Source: Deltaproteobacteria bacterium (GTDB taxonomy: Bacteria > Desulfobacterota > Desulfobaccia > Desulfobaccales > 0-14-0-80-60-11). Taken from it: a DNA stretch of 41,277 bases. How positions within the stretch are numbered: the stretch's first letter is position 1; each line of letters starts with the position of its first letter. This document shows positions 34,440 to 41,277 of the stretch, in pieces. The position numbers were made by a program, and so were the translations under genes. Below the pieces are notes generated by a model. That model was not told the origin of the DNA. It did no database searches and saw only the letters and a program-made list of their open reading frames with translations. The stretch covers positions 1-41,277 of the forward strand of contig JAKAKP010000166.1 of assembly GCA_021813445.1 (NCBI GenBank), given 5' to 3'.

Positions 34440-36548
34440 GTGCAAGCGCTTATCAGCCGGGGAATCACCCGTCTCATCAGGACCGGCAGCAACCTGATCA
34501 ACAGGGAAGCTCCGGCCCTGCCCACCTTTCCCGAGACGGACCGCCTCTTTTTCCTTTCCCCCCATTTGCTCATGGCGCAACTGCGTGGGGGCGGGCTGAC
34601 CCATCCTTACAAGGACCATGTCTGGGTCTATTCTTGCGTCAACGCCATCGCCCAGAACCTCATGGGCATCCCTTTGCTTTTTTTCACCGGTAGCCGCAAA
34701 GACAAGAAGCTGGTGGAAACCGGCCCTATGGTCCAACTCTTCGAGACTCCCAACCCTATGATGTCCGGGGCTCAGCTTATTGAGGCTACGTTCATCTACC
34801 TGGGGCTATGCGGCGAGGCATTTTATATCGCCGAGCGGAAGAACTCCCAGGAGGTTCCCCGGGAACTCTGGACCTTTCACCCTAACCGCTTCAAAGAAGT
34901 GGTGGATAAAGATACCGGCCTGATTGCCGGCTGGACTTACGAGAAGGGCGGAAAAAAGATTCCCTTCGAGGCCCACGAGATCATCTTCTTCCGCTACTTC
35001 AACCCCTACCACGACTACCGGGGCCTGGCGCCCTTGCAGGCGGCCCAGGCCGGGATCGACCAGGACTTCTGGGCCAGCCGCTATAATGCCGCGTTTTTCA
35101 AGAACAACGCCCAGCCCGGCGGAATACTGGAGACCTCGGCCAACCTGGGAGACGAAGAGTTCAAGCGCTTACTCGCCCAGTGGAACGACCGCCACCAGGG
35201 AGCGAGCAAAGCCCACGCCATCGCGCTTTTGGAAGGCGGGGTCACCTACAAGCAGACGGGCCTTTCCCAGAAGGACATGGACTTCCTGGAGCAACGTAAA
35301 TTCAACCGTGAAGAAATCATGGCCGCGTTCAAGGTGCCCAAGAGCGAGCTGGGCATCTATGAGGACCTCAACTTTGCCACCGCCAAGACCCAGGACCGGG
35401 TCTTCTGGACCAAGACCCTCCTTCCCAAAATGGCTCTCTTCGAGTTCGTCGTCTGGCATCAGCTCTGCGCCAAACTTACCGGCCCGGAGACCTGGGCCGA
35501 GTTCGACCGCACCGCGGTGGACGCCCTCAAGGAAGACCTGAAGGAGATGCTGGAAGCCGGCCAGAAGGTCTGGCAGATGGGCGTGCCCTTCAATGTGGTG
35601 AACGAGACCCTGAACCTGGGGTTCCCCAAGGTTGAAGGCGGCGACGTGGGATATCTGCCGTTCAACCTGATGCCGGTGGGCAGCCAGGGTCTCCCCAATC
35701 CTTCTCCTTCCGCAGCCGTTCCCTCCTCTCAGCCGGAGAAGGCGGCCGGTCCCCCTCCCTGGCCGGCTGCCTCTCTCCACCTCCCCGGACACCAGGTCAT
35801 CGTGCGCCGGAAGATGGACCCCCGGGCTTCCTGGCAGCAGTACCACAACCTATGGGCAGCCCTGATGGGGAAGTTCAAAGGAAAGATGGAGAAGTTTTTC
35901 TCCTGGCAGGAGGCGCTCCAGATCAAACTGCTGGAAGAGCGGCTAGCCAAAGCCCGGCTCCGGGAATATATGGCGGAAGACCTTCTCTTTGATCTTACGG
36001 AAGCCAACGAAATTTTGAAAAAGCTAGCCTGGCCCATGTACCTAACCATCGGCACCGAATCCGGCAAAGCCTTGTTTGTGGAGCTGGGGGCCGACCCCGC
36101 CAATTTTGTCCTGGCGGACACCGCGGCCATGCAGGTCTTGAAGGACAAGCTCATCAAGGTCACCCGGATCAACGACTACACCCGGGAAAAGCTCCGGGAG
36201 ACGTTGCTGGAGGGACTGGCCAAGACCGAGACCGTTAACGAACTGCAACAAAGGGTCCGAGACCTTTTCGGTTTCTCGGAGGCCCGGAGTCTCAACATCG
36301 CTCGCACGGAAACCGGCCAGGCTGCGGCCCCGGCCCGGGATTCGGCCATGGCGGAACTCGGGGTCGAGAAGATCCAGTGGTGGACCGCCGGGGACACCGA
36401 GGTGCGGGAGACCCACCAGTTCCTGGAGGGCATGGTGGTACCCCGGGGGATGCTCTTTCCTAATGGCTGCCTTTACCCTTGTGATCCCGGCGGCCCGGCG
36501 GAGCAGATCATCAACTGCCGCTGCGTGGCCGGGCCCGTCATCGACTAG
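34440..36548 (+). CDS. Phage portal protein fused to MuF-type head morphogenesis domain
   Basis: A 702-residue fusion. Residues about 40-400 form an HK97-type portal, the ring through which DNA enters the head: VYSCVNAIAQNLMGIP near the start, then APLQAAQAGIDQDFWASRY, and the core helix region FLEQRKFNREEIMAAFKVP. A Pro/Ser-rich linker (about 420-450) and a helical stretch follow. The last 150 residues are a SPP1 gp7/Mu F-like domain ending in RTETGQAAAPARDSA and the Cys-rich tail NGCLYPCDPGG...INCRC. The frame reaches up to 34404, but GTG at 34440 follows GGGGGGAAGG and is the likely start. Portal and MuF are usually separate genes. Confidence 0.9.
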   Translation: MQALISRGITRLIRTGSNLINREAPALPTFPETDRLFFLSPHLLMAQLRGGGLTHPYKDHVWVYSCVNAIAQNLMGIPLLFFTGSRKDKKLVETGPMVQLFETPNPMMSGAQLIEATFIYLGLCGEAFYIAERKNSQEVPRELWTFHPNRFKEVVDKDTGLIAGWTYEKGGKKIPFEAHEIIFFRYFNPYHDYRGLAPLQAAQAGIDQDFWASRYNAAFFKNNAQPGGILETSANLGDEEFKRLLAQWNDRHQGASKAHAIALLEGGVTYKQTGLSQKDMDFLEQRKFNREEIMAAFKVPKSELGIYEDLNFATAKTQDRVFWTKTLLPKMALFEFVVWHQLCAKLTGPETWAEFDRTAVDALKEDLKEMLEAGQKVWQMGVPFNVVNETLNLGFPKVEGGDVGYLPFNLMPVGSQGLPNPSPSAAVPSSQPEKAAGPPPWPAASLHLPGHQVIVRRKMDPRASWQQYHNLWAALMGKFKGKMEKFFSWQEALQIKLLEERLAKARLREYMAEDLLFDLTEANEILKKLAWPMYLTIGTESGKALFVELGADPANFVLADTAAMQVLKDKLIKVTRINDYTREKLRETLLEGLAKTETVNELQQRVRDLFGFSEARSLNIARTETGQAAAPARDSAMAELGVEKIQWWTAGDTEVRETHQFLEGMVVPRGMLFPNGCLYPCDPGGPAEQIINCRCVAGPVID

Positions 36549-36558
36549 GAGGAAGAAT

Positions 36559-37677
36559 ATGGCTGAAGCCGCCATTAATCGGGAAAAGAATCCAACTTTC
36601 CATAAGGCCCTGGACATCCAGGTCCGCCAGGTGGGAGATCCTGCCGAGCGGGTTCTGGAGTTCATCGCCTCCACCGCCCAGGTGGACCGCTACGGCGACA
36701 TTATCGAGGTGGAGGGCTGGGAACTGGACAACTGGCTGAAGGTGCCGGTGATCCTCTACGGCCACGATTATGGCGGCTTCCCCATCGGCCAGGGAATCAG
36801 CGCCATCAAAGACCCGCTACGCGGCTTGGTGATCCAGGCCAAGTTCGCCACTGCTGCAGAAAACCCGGACGCCGACATTGCTTATCGCCTGGCCCTGGGG
36901 GGCTATATCCGGGCGGTCTCGGTGGGCTTCATGGACCTGGAGCGGGAGCCCATCCTGGATAACGAGGGCAACCGCACGGGCTGGCGCTTCAAGCGGGCGG
37001 AGTTGCTGGAGGTCTCTTTGGTGGCCGTGCCCGCCAACCCCGGGGCGCTGATCGTGCCGGTGCAGAGGGGCCTCCTGACCCAGGAAGAAGCAGAAGCCTT
37101 CCAGGCCAAGATGCAGGAGGCGGCTGAGGAAGGTCAGGAGAAACAGAGCGCCGATGGTCCCGAAACCGAGAAGCATGACAACCTGAACCAGAGGCTCATC
37201 CACCTGGGCCTGCCGCCCACCGAGGGAGGCGGTGACTGCTCCGGCACCATCATAGCCCTATGCGACCTGGCAGAACTTCAGCACCGGGAAATCGAGGAAC
37301 TCCGGACCAAAGCAACCCTAAAGGTCGACGTGACCCTGTCGGAAGAGCAACTGGCGGAGATCAGGGGGCAATGGGAAGCCTTATTCCAGGGCTTTAAAGC
37401 CGACATCCCCATTCTTCAGGTGAAGGCCGAGGCCGTCTTGAGCGCCAAGAACAAGGCGGCCCTGGCGGAGGCCCGGGACCGCATCCAGGCGGTGCTGGAT
37501 GCCGCCGAAAGTTCAGCCCAGGAAGAGGGCAAGAGCAACATCACCGATTACTACTCCCTGGCCATGGACCCGGAGAGCAGCGTTCCTGGAAGCTCTCCAG
37601 GGGATGACTCGGATCTGACTAAAATCTTCGAGCTGACGCAAGAAGTGGCCAAAAATTTCAAGCTGCCCGCCAATTAA
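36559..37677 (+). CDS. HK97-family prohead protease with long C-terminal extension
   Basis: A 372-residue serine protease that matures the capsid. The core (about 18-205) has catalytic H69 in ILYGHDYGG and S121 in GGYIRAVSVGF, followed by LLEVSLVAVPANPGA. This part matches the family's usual 180-200 residues. The remaining 165 residues are charged and probably helical (SEEQLAEIRGQWEALFQGF). They could act as an internal scaffold, as in protease-scaffold fusions. Start ATG after AGGAGGAAG; the frame upstream to 36463 overlaps the portal gene and is not needed. The extension contains two Cys (GGDCSGTIIALC). Confidence 0.92.
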   Translation: MAEAAINREKNPTFHKALDIQVRQVGDPAERVLEFIASTAQVDRYGDIIEVEGWELDNWLKVPVILYGHDYGGFPIGQGISAIKDPLRGLVIQAKFATAAENPDADIAYRLALGGYIRAVSVGFMDLEREPILDNEGNRTGWRFKRAELLEVSLVAVPANPGALIVPVQRGLLTQEEAEAFQAKMQEAAEEGQEKQSADGPETEKHDNLNQRLIHLGLPPTEGGGDCSGTIIALCDLAELQHREIEELRTKATLKVDVTLSEEQLAEIRGQWEALFQGFKADIPILQVKAEAVLSAKNKAALAEARDRIQAVLDAAESSAQEEGKSNITDYYSLAMDPESSVPGSSPGDDSDLTKIFELTQEVAKNFKLPAN

Positions 37678-37696
37678 GGGCTAAAGGAGGAGGGAC

Positions 37697-38929
37697 ATGG
37701 GCGAGCCTGCCATCAACCTGCAAATCAAGGAGTTGCTGGAGGACATCAACAAAAACCTCAAGACCACGGACAATGATGGCCGGGTAATCACCATCGCCGA
37801 GGCTTTCAAGACCATCCAGGGCCTCTCGGAAAAATACGCCGACCTGGAGAAGCGGTTTGCGGAGTTGGACGAGAAATACCGCTCCCGGAAGTGGGCCAAT
37901 CTCCCCGGCCTGGAAGACGAGAACAAGAAGTTCTCCCTCTTCAAGGCGGTGAACGCCATCATGAACAAGAACTGGAAGGGCGCGGAGCTGGAGGAAGAGG
38001 TCTTCAGCCAGACCCGGGCCATGTCCGCGGGGGATGACGCCGCGGGCGGCTACCTGGTGCCGGCCCAGGCGGTGCCCGAGCTCATCGAACTCCTGCGGGC
38101 CGAGGCGGTGTGCATCCGCATGGGGGCCCGGGTCATCGACAACCTCATGGGCTCTCCGGTGGAATTTCCCAAGCAGACGGGTGGGGCCGTAGCCTACTGG
38201 GTGGGGGAAAACGCGGCTATTCCTCCCAGCCAGGCCACTCTCGGCCAGTTGCAGATGACCCCCAAGTCGGTGACCGCGCTGGTGCAGCTCTCGAACCGCC
38301 TGATCCGCATGTCCAACCCCTCGGCGGAGCAGATGGTGCGCCAGGACGTGGCCATCGCCCTGGGTTTGGCCATCGACATGGCAGCACTTCGCGGCACCGG
38401 CACGGACGACCAGCCCTTAGGCGTAGCCAACACCCCGGGCATCAACAACGTGATCCTGGGGCCGAACGGCGGCCTGGCCGACTTCGACACCTTCACGGAC
38501 ATGGAATACGAACTCAGCGTGGACAATGCGCTCCGGGGTAAGCTGGGGTTCGTGTTTCATCCGGCCATCCGCCGGCGCTTGAAGAAGCTCAAGATCGCCC
38601 AGTTCAGCGGCGACCTCTCCGGCGAGTACATCCTGGCGCCCTTCAGCGACGCCCAGTTGGAAGCGTATTTGGGGTATCGCTTCGGCATGACCACCCAGGT
38701 CCCGGTGAACCTGGTGAAGGGGACCGCCACCAACTGCACCGAACTCTTCTTCGCTAACTGGGCGGAACTCTTGATCGGCCAGTGGGCGGGCTTCCAGATC
38801 CTGGCCTCGGACCAGGCCGGTACCGCGTTCGCCGCCAACCAGACCTGGATCCGGATCATCGCCGACGTGGATGTCGGTCTCAGGCACACCGAGAGTTTCT
38901 GCCTGTGTAGCGACGCCAAAATTGCTTAA
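37697..38929 (+). CDS. HK97-fold major capsid protein
   Basis: A 410-residue shell protein. The first about 110 residues are charged coiled coil (SEKYADLEKRFAELDEKYRS), the delta domain removed by the protease. The mature shell begins near SAGDDAAGGYLVPAQAVPEL. Later hallmarks are ALVQLSNRLIRMS, ALRGTGTDDQPLGVANTPGI and LIGQWAGFQILAS, the usual HK97 (phage capsid family) pattern. AAAGGAGGAGG precedes the ATG. Length and motifs are normal and the gene seems intact. Confidence 0.95.
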   Translation: MGEPAINLQIKELLEDINKNLKTTDNDGRVITIAEAFKTIQGLSEKYADLEKRFAELDEKYRSRKWANLPGLEDENKKFSLFKAVNAIMNKNWKGAELEEEVFSQTRAMSAGDDAAGGYLVPAQAVPELIELLRAEAVCIRMGARVIDNLMGSPVEFPKQTGGAVAYWVGENAAIPPSQATLGQLQMTPKSVTALVQLSNRLIRMSNPSAEQMVRQDVAIALGLAIDMAALRGTGTDDQPLGVANTPGINNVILGPNGGLADFDTFTDMEYELSVDNALRGKLGFVFHPAIRRRLKKLKIAQFSGDLSGEYILAPFSDAQLEAYLGYRFGMTTQVPVNLVKGTATNCTELFFANWAELLIGQWAGFQILASDQAGTAFAANQTWIRIIADVDVGLRHTESFCLCSDAKIA

Positions 38930-38979
38930 CTGCCGGGGAGCCGGTGGTCCCGGCTCCCCTCAACTTACAGGAGTCGACC

Positions 38980-39228
38980 ATGCAATACCGGGTTAGAGAC
39001 GAATACGTGGTGCACCTGGGGAAGGGAAACGTCGTGAAGGGCGGCGAAGTGTTTGAACCCACTCCCAAGGTCCTGGAGGAGCAGGGCTGGAAGATCGAGC
39101 CGGTGGGCGAGGAGCCGCAGGCGGGCAAAAGCGATAAGCCTGATCCCATCACCAAGCCCGAAATCAAGGAAGTGCCGGAGCCCCCGAAAGACCGGGCCCT
39201 GAAGAAGGACGAAGCCCAGACCAAGTGA
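38980..39228 (+). CDS. Small phage protein between capsid and connector genes
   Basis: An 82-residue soluble protein. A short N-terminal fold (YRVRDEYVVHLGKGNVVKGG, then FEPTPKVLEEQGWKI) is followed by a Lys/Pro/Glu-rich tail. Small proteins of this kind occur at this place in many HK97-type phages and are often unnamed; a head decoration or accessory role is a guess. ACAGGAG precedes the ATG at 38980; the frame to 38944 lacks a better start. Confidence 0.68.
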   Translation: MQYRVRDEYVVHLGKGNVVKGGEVFEPTPKVLEEQGWKIEPVGEEPQAGKSDKPDPITKPEIKEVPEPPKDRALKKDEAQTK

Positions 39229-39235
39229 GCTTGCC

Positions 39236-39838
39236 ATGGACCTGACTACCCTGGCCAATATCAAGGCCCTGCTGCAGGGCGATACCCCCTTGGGACCCGA
39301 GGCGGATGAGCTGCTTTCCCGGCTGATCACCGCGGTTTCCAAGCGGGCCGAGACTTTCTGTAACCGGGAGTTCGAAAAGAAGGAGCAGGTGGAGGTACAC
39401 GACGGCGGCGGGAAATACCTCTATCTCCGGGCCCTGCCGGTGGCGGAGATCACCTCCATCATCTGCTCCGACACCTGGGACTGGGCAGCCGCGTCGCCGT
39501 TGAGCGTCAGCAGCTACGCTTTTGAGGCGGCCACAGGCATGGTGCTTTACCGGGGCGGGGAGTGGCCGTACGGAGAAGGCGCCGTCCGGGTGACTTATAC
39601 GGGTGGCTTTGACCCGTTGCCGGAAGAAGGAGCCGAACCACCCGAAGGATATACCCCCATTCCGGAGGACTTGCAACAGGCGGTGTGCACCCAGGTGGCC
39701 TACGAGTATCGCCGCAGGAACGACCCGGGCCTCCAGTCTGTGTCCTTCCCGGACGGCTCCATCCAGAAGATGGATATGGGGGAATTTCTTTCTTCGGTTA
39801 AGAACACACTGCTCCGCTACCGCAGGAGGCCCGGCTGA
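39236..39838 (+). CDS. Head-tail connector protein (HK97 gp6-like)
   Basis: A 200-residue protein, starting seven bases after the previous stop. The N-terminal helices (LTTLANIKALLQG, then ADELLSRLITAVSKRAETFC) and the following beta region (EVHDGGGKYLYLRALPV, VRVTYTGGFDP) are typical of gp6-like adaptors that ring the portal. A loop with acid and Pro residues precedes a helix QQAVCTQVAYEYRRR. It is coupled to the next gene by a TGATG overlap. Confidence 0.87.
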   Translation: MDLTTLANIKALLQGDTPLGPEADELLSRLITAVSKRAETFCNREFEKKEQVEVHDGGGKYLYLRALPVAEITSIICSDTWDWAAASPLSVSSYAFEAATGMVLYRGGEWPYGEGAVRVTYTGGFDPLPEEGAEPPEGYTPIPEDLQQAVCTQVAYEYRRRNDPGLQSVSFPDGSIQKMDMGEFLSSVKNTLLRYRRRPG

Positions 39839-40473
39839 TGGCCAAGGACCCCATTGCCACTCTCACAGCCCTGGAGAAGAACCTGGTGAAGCAGGTGGCG
39901 GGCGTGTTGAACAAGACCCTGGCGCAAGTGGTGCGCAAGCTCCAGACCCAACATTTGACCGGGGGCACCACGGATACTGCCCTGGGCAAGCGCTCCGGGA
40001 CCTTAAGCCGGGAAATTATCCCCACTCCGGCCCATGCGGACGCGGCCTCGCCGACCTTGATCACCGCGGCCGTCCACGCCGGGGTGAAGTATGCCGGGGT
40101 GCACTTCGGGCCCCGGGGCTCAATGGTGACGATTACCCCCAAGAACAAGCAGTTCCTGGCCATCCCCACGGACTTCGCCAAGACCCCGGCAGGGGTGGCC
40201 AAGGGCGGGCCGCTGGACCCGATTTGGGGCCCGACCTTCATCAACAAAGGCGTGATCTTCGGCTATCACGGGGGCCAGCGAGGAGTGACGGAAGGCGTTA
40301 GGCAGAGAAACGCGGCGGGGCAGGCAGTGAAGAAGGGCGAAATCATCCCTCTCTTCATCCTGAAGAAGTCGGTGGTGGTGAAAAGGCGTATTGACCCGCA
40401 CATCGATTTGATCCTCTGGGCCAAGCCCCGATTCCTGGCGGACTTGAAGAAAGAGGCTTTAAAGGTTGGTTAA
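39838..40473 (+). CDS. Phage head-closure / gp10-like or virion morphogenesis protein
   Basis: A 211-residue protein with an N-terminal helix (LEKNLVKQVAGVLNKTLAQV), then a beta domain with KYAGVHFGPRGSMVTITP and a C-terminal AKPRFLADLKKEALKV. The position after the gp6-like gene and the AVH...G motif resemble HK97 gp10-like or Mu gpG-like proteins of the head-tail joint. Which one is not clear. Its ATG overlaps the previous stop and its stop overlaps the next ATG. Confidence 0.7.
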   Translation: MAKDPIATLTALEKNLVKQVAGVLNKTLAQVVRKLQTQHLTGGTTDTALGKRSGTLSREIIPTPAHADAASPTLITAAVHAGVKYAGVHFGPRGSMVTITPKNKQFLAIPTDFAKTPAGVAKGGPLDPIWGPTFINKGVIFGYHGGQRGVTEGVRQRNAAGQAVKKGEIIPLFILKKSVVVKRRIDPHIDLILWAKPRFLADLKKEALKVG

Positions 40474-40922
40474 TGGCGGACACCATCAAGACCCAGGTTT
40501 TACGCACCCTGGAGACCATGCTCCAGGAAATCGAAGAGCTGGGCTCGGTGCACCGCCGCCCGCCCTTGAACGTGGACCTGGACAAGGTGAAGACCCCGGC
40601 CCTGTTCTTCTGGGAAGAAGAGGAACGCAAGCCCCGGAACCGGCTGATGCTGGGGGTGCTGCGCCTCACCATGGCCGTATTCGTCCGGCTTACGCCGGGG
40701 AATGACCATGGCTTTACGGCCTTTTCGGACCTGGCCGACACCATCGCCGGGAGAGTCCACGAGGTTATGGCCCGTCCCGCAGCCCTGGCAGGCAAGGCGG
40801 TGAATATTCAGGAACTGACCACCCGGAAAGCGCTGGCCAACGAGCTGTTCGGCGAGTTGGTCCTGATCTACCAGGTAACCTACGCGCATTCCTCCGGGAA
40901 TGCCTTCAGCACCAGTTATTAA
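40473..40922 (+). CDS. Tail-terminator-like phage protein
   Basis: A 149-residue protein starting inside the previous stop (TAATG). It has an N-terminal helix VLRTLETMLQEIEEL, a strand with PALFFWEEEERKPRNRL and then LRLTMAVFVRL, and a final VLIYQVTYAHSSGNAF. Size, order and the fold pattern match the tail terminator (gpU-like) or tail-completion proteins between gp10-like and tail tube genes. No motif decides the subgroup. Confidence 0.7.
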   Translation: MADTIKTQVLRTLETMLQEIEELGSVHRRPPLNVDLDKVKTPALFFWEEEERKPRNRLMLGVLRLTMAVFVRLTPGNDHGFTAFSDLADTIAGRVHEVMARPAALAGKAVNIQELTTRKALANELFGELVLIYQVTYAHSSGNAFSTSY

Positions 40923-40937
40923 GGAGGGTGACAAAAT

Positions 40938-41277
40938 ATGCTGCCTCCCAGCACGGAGAATCTCACCATCCCCGGGGGCATCAAGCTCTTTTTCGATGCC
41001 GGCACGGGCGAGCGGGACCTGGGAAACATTGTGGATTTGGATCTCGATCCCAAGACCGAGGAGCTAAAGCACTACACCAACCGCTCCGGCAAGCGCCGGG
41101 TGGACAAGGTCTTCCCCATCGAGGAAGAGCTGACCATGAAGTTCAAGCTGGACGAGCCAGTGGCGGAGAACCTGGCGGTCTACTTCAAGGGCGGTCCCGC
41201 AGAACTGGTGGGGGGCGGGACCGGTCAGGTGGTGGACCAGAAGGTGACGCTCAACGCCTTGATCCTTTCTTCTTTGG
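40938..41277 (+). CDS. Phage major tail tube protein, 3' partial
   Basis: At least 113 residues, cut by the window edge. AAGGAGGGTGA precedes the ATG. The sequence ENLTIPGGIKLFFDAGTGER, then DLDLDPKTEELKHYTNRSGK and EEELTMKFKLDEPVAENL is typical of siphophage tail-tube proteins, whose beta-barrel units stack to form the tail shaft. Its place after the tail terminator agrees. The length of the full protein is unknown. Confidence 0.75.
   Translation, partial: MLPPSTENLTIPGGIKLFFDAGTGERDLGNIVDLDLDPKTEELKHYTNRSGKRRVDKVFPIEEELTMKFKLDEPVAENLAVYFKGGPAELVGGGTGQVVDQKVTLNALILSSL

Larger units (their letters stand above)
34440..41277 (+). mobile_element. HK97-type phage head and tail-start module
   Basis: Ordered genes: portal-MuF, prohead protease, major capsid protein, small protein, head-tail connector, head-closure-like protein, tail-terminator-like protein, tail tube. 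This is the classical siphophage order, tightly packed and all on one strand. The terminase, normally just upstream of the portal gene, is absent; a lipoprotein and the metal-efflux region lie there instead. The module runs off the right edge. Frames look intact. Confidence 0.85.

Noticed and set aside
39603-40301. A 232-codon plus-strand frame overlapping the connector and gp10-like genes.
   Set aside because: It is out of frame with two overlapping, motif-bearing phage genes and its product is a low-complexity Gly/Pro/Arg-rich shadow.
1-41277. CRISPR arrays, tRNA or rRNA genes and insertion sequences.
   Set aside because: No regularly spaced repeats, cloverleaf-like sequences, rRNA segments or transposase motifs were seen on either strand by reading.

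Overview
The window comes from a Gram-negative bacterium. Its outer-membrane efflux ducts, lipoproteins, RND pumps and periplasmic PepSY proteins all need a double membrane. Gene style, including a P-II protein in a metal-efflux operon, many overlapping starts and high GC outside a few AT-rich genes, suggests a Desulfobacterota (former Deltaproteobacteria) relative. That placement is inference; no rRNA or tRNA was seen.

Layout. (1) 1-2436: two phage-type genes, a Gp3-like (recombination directionality factor-like) protein whose 5' end lies outside the window and a PD-(D/E)XK nuclease with four cysteines placed as in Fe-S nucleases. (2) 2555-7683: an OmpR/CusR-type two-component system, a periplasmic PepSY-like protein, an AT-rich lipoprotein, a small secreted protein and a second PepSY protein. 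A truncated duplicate of the first PepSY gene's 3' end lies between. (3) 7747-11627: an ABC-2 exporter (ATPase, permease, membrane-anchored exported partner) overlapping a membrane class III nucleotide cyclase. (4) 11741-17216: a lipoprotein TolC-like / adaptor / RND operon. (5) 17330-21283: a membrane metallophosphatase on the minus strand, a second paralogous two-component system and a PAP2 phosphatase. (6) 21346-26932: a second duct/adaptor/RND operon of heavy-metal type. (7) 27029-33534: a third, CzcCBA-like operon led by a small Cys-rich exported protein, followed by a P-II-like protein and a truncated, frameshifted heavy-metal-associated (HMA) domain. (8) 33782-34264: an OB-fold-like lipoprotein. 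(9) 34440-41277: an HK97-type head and tail-start module (portal fused to a MuF domain, prohead protease, capsid, connector genes, tail tube) that runs off the end.

Working together. Regions 2-7 read as an envelope and heavy-metal stress locus of about 31 kb, with three complete RND tripartite pumps and two sensor pairs, lying between two groups of phage genes. The strongest non-coding signal is a triple 11-bp direct repeat (consensus nnGGTAATCTT) in three promoter regions: before both PepSY genes and before the PAP2 gene. Two of the three copies directly follow a two-component operon. This looks like the operator of one or both OmpR-type regulators, whose recognition helices are very similar. 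Nearly all genes are on the plus strand; only the metallophosphatase is reversed.
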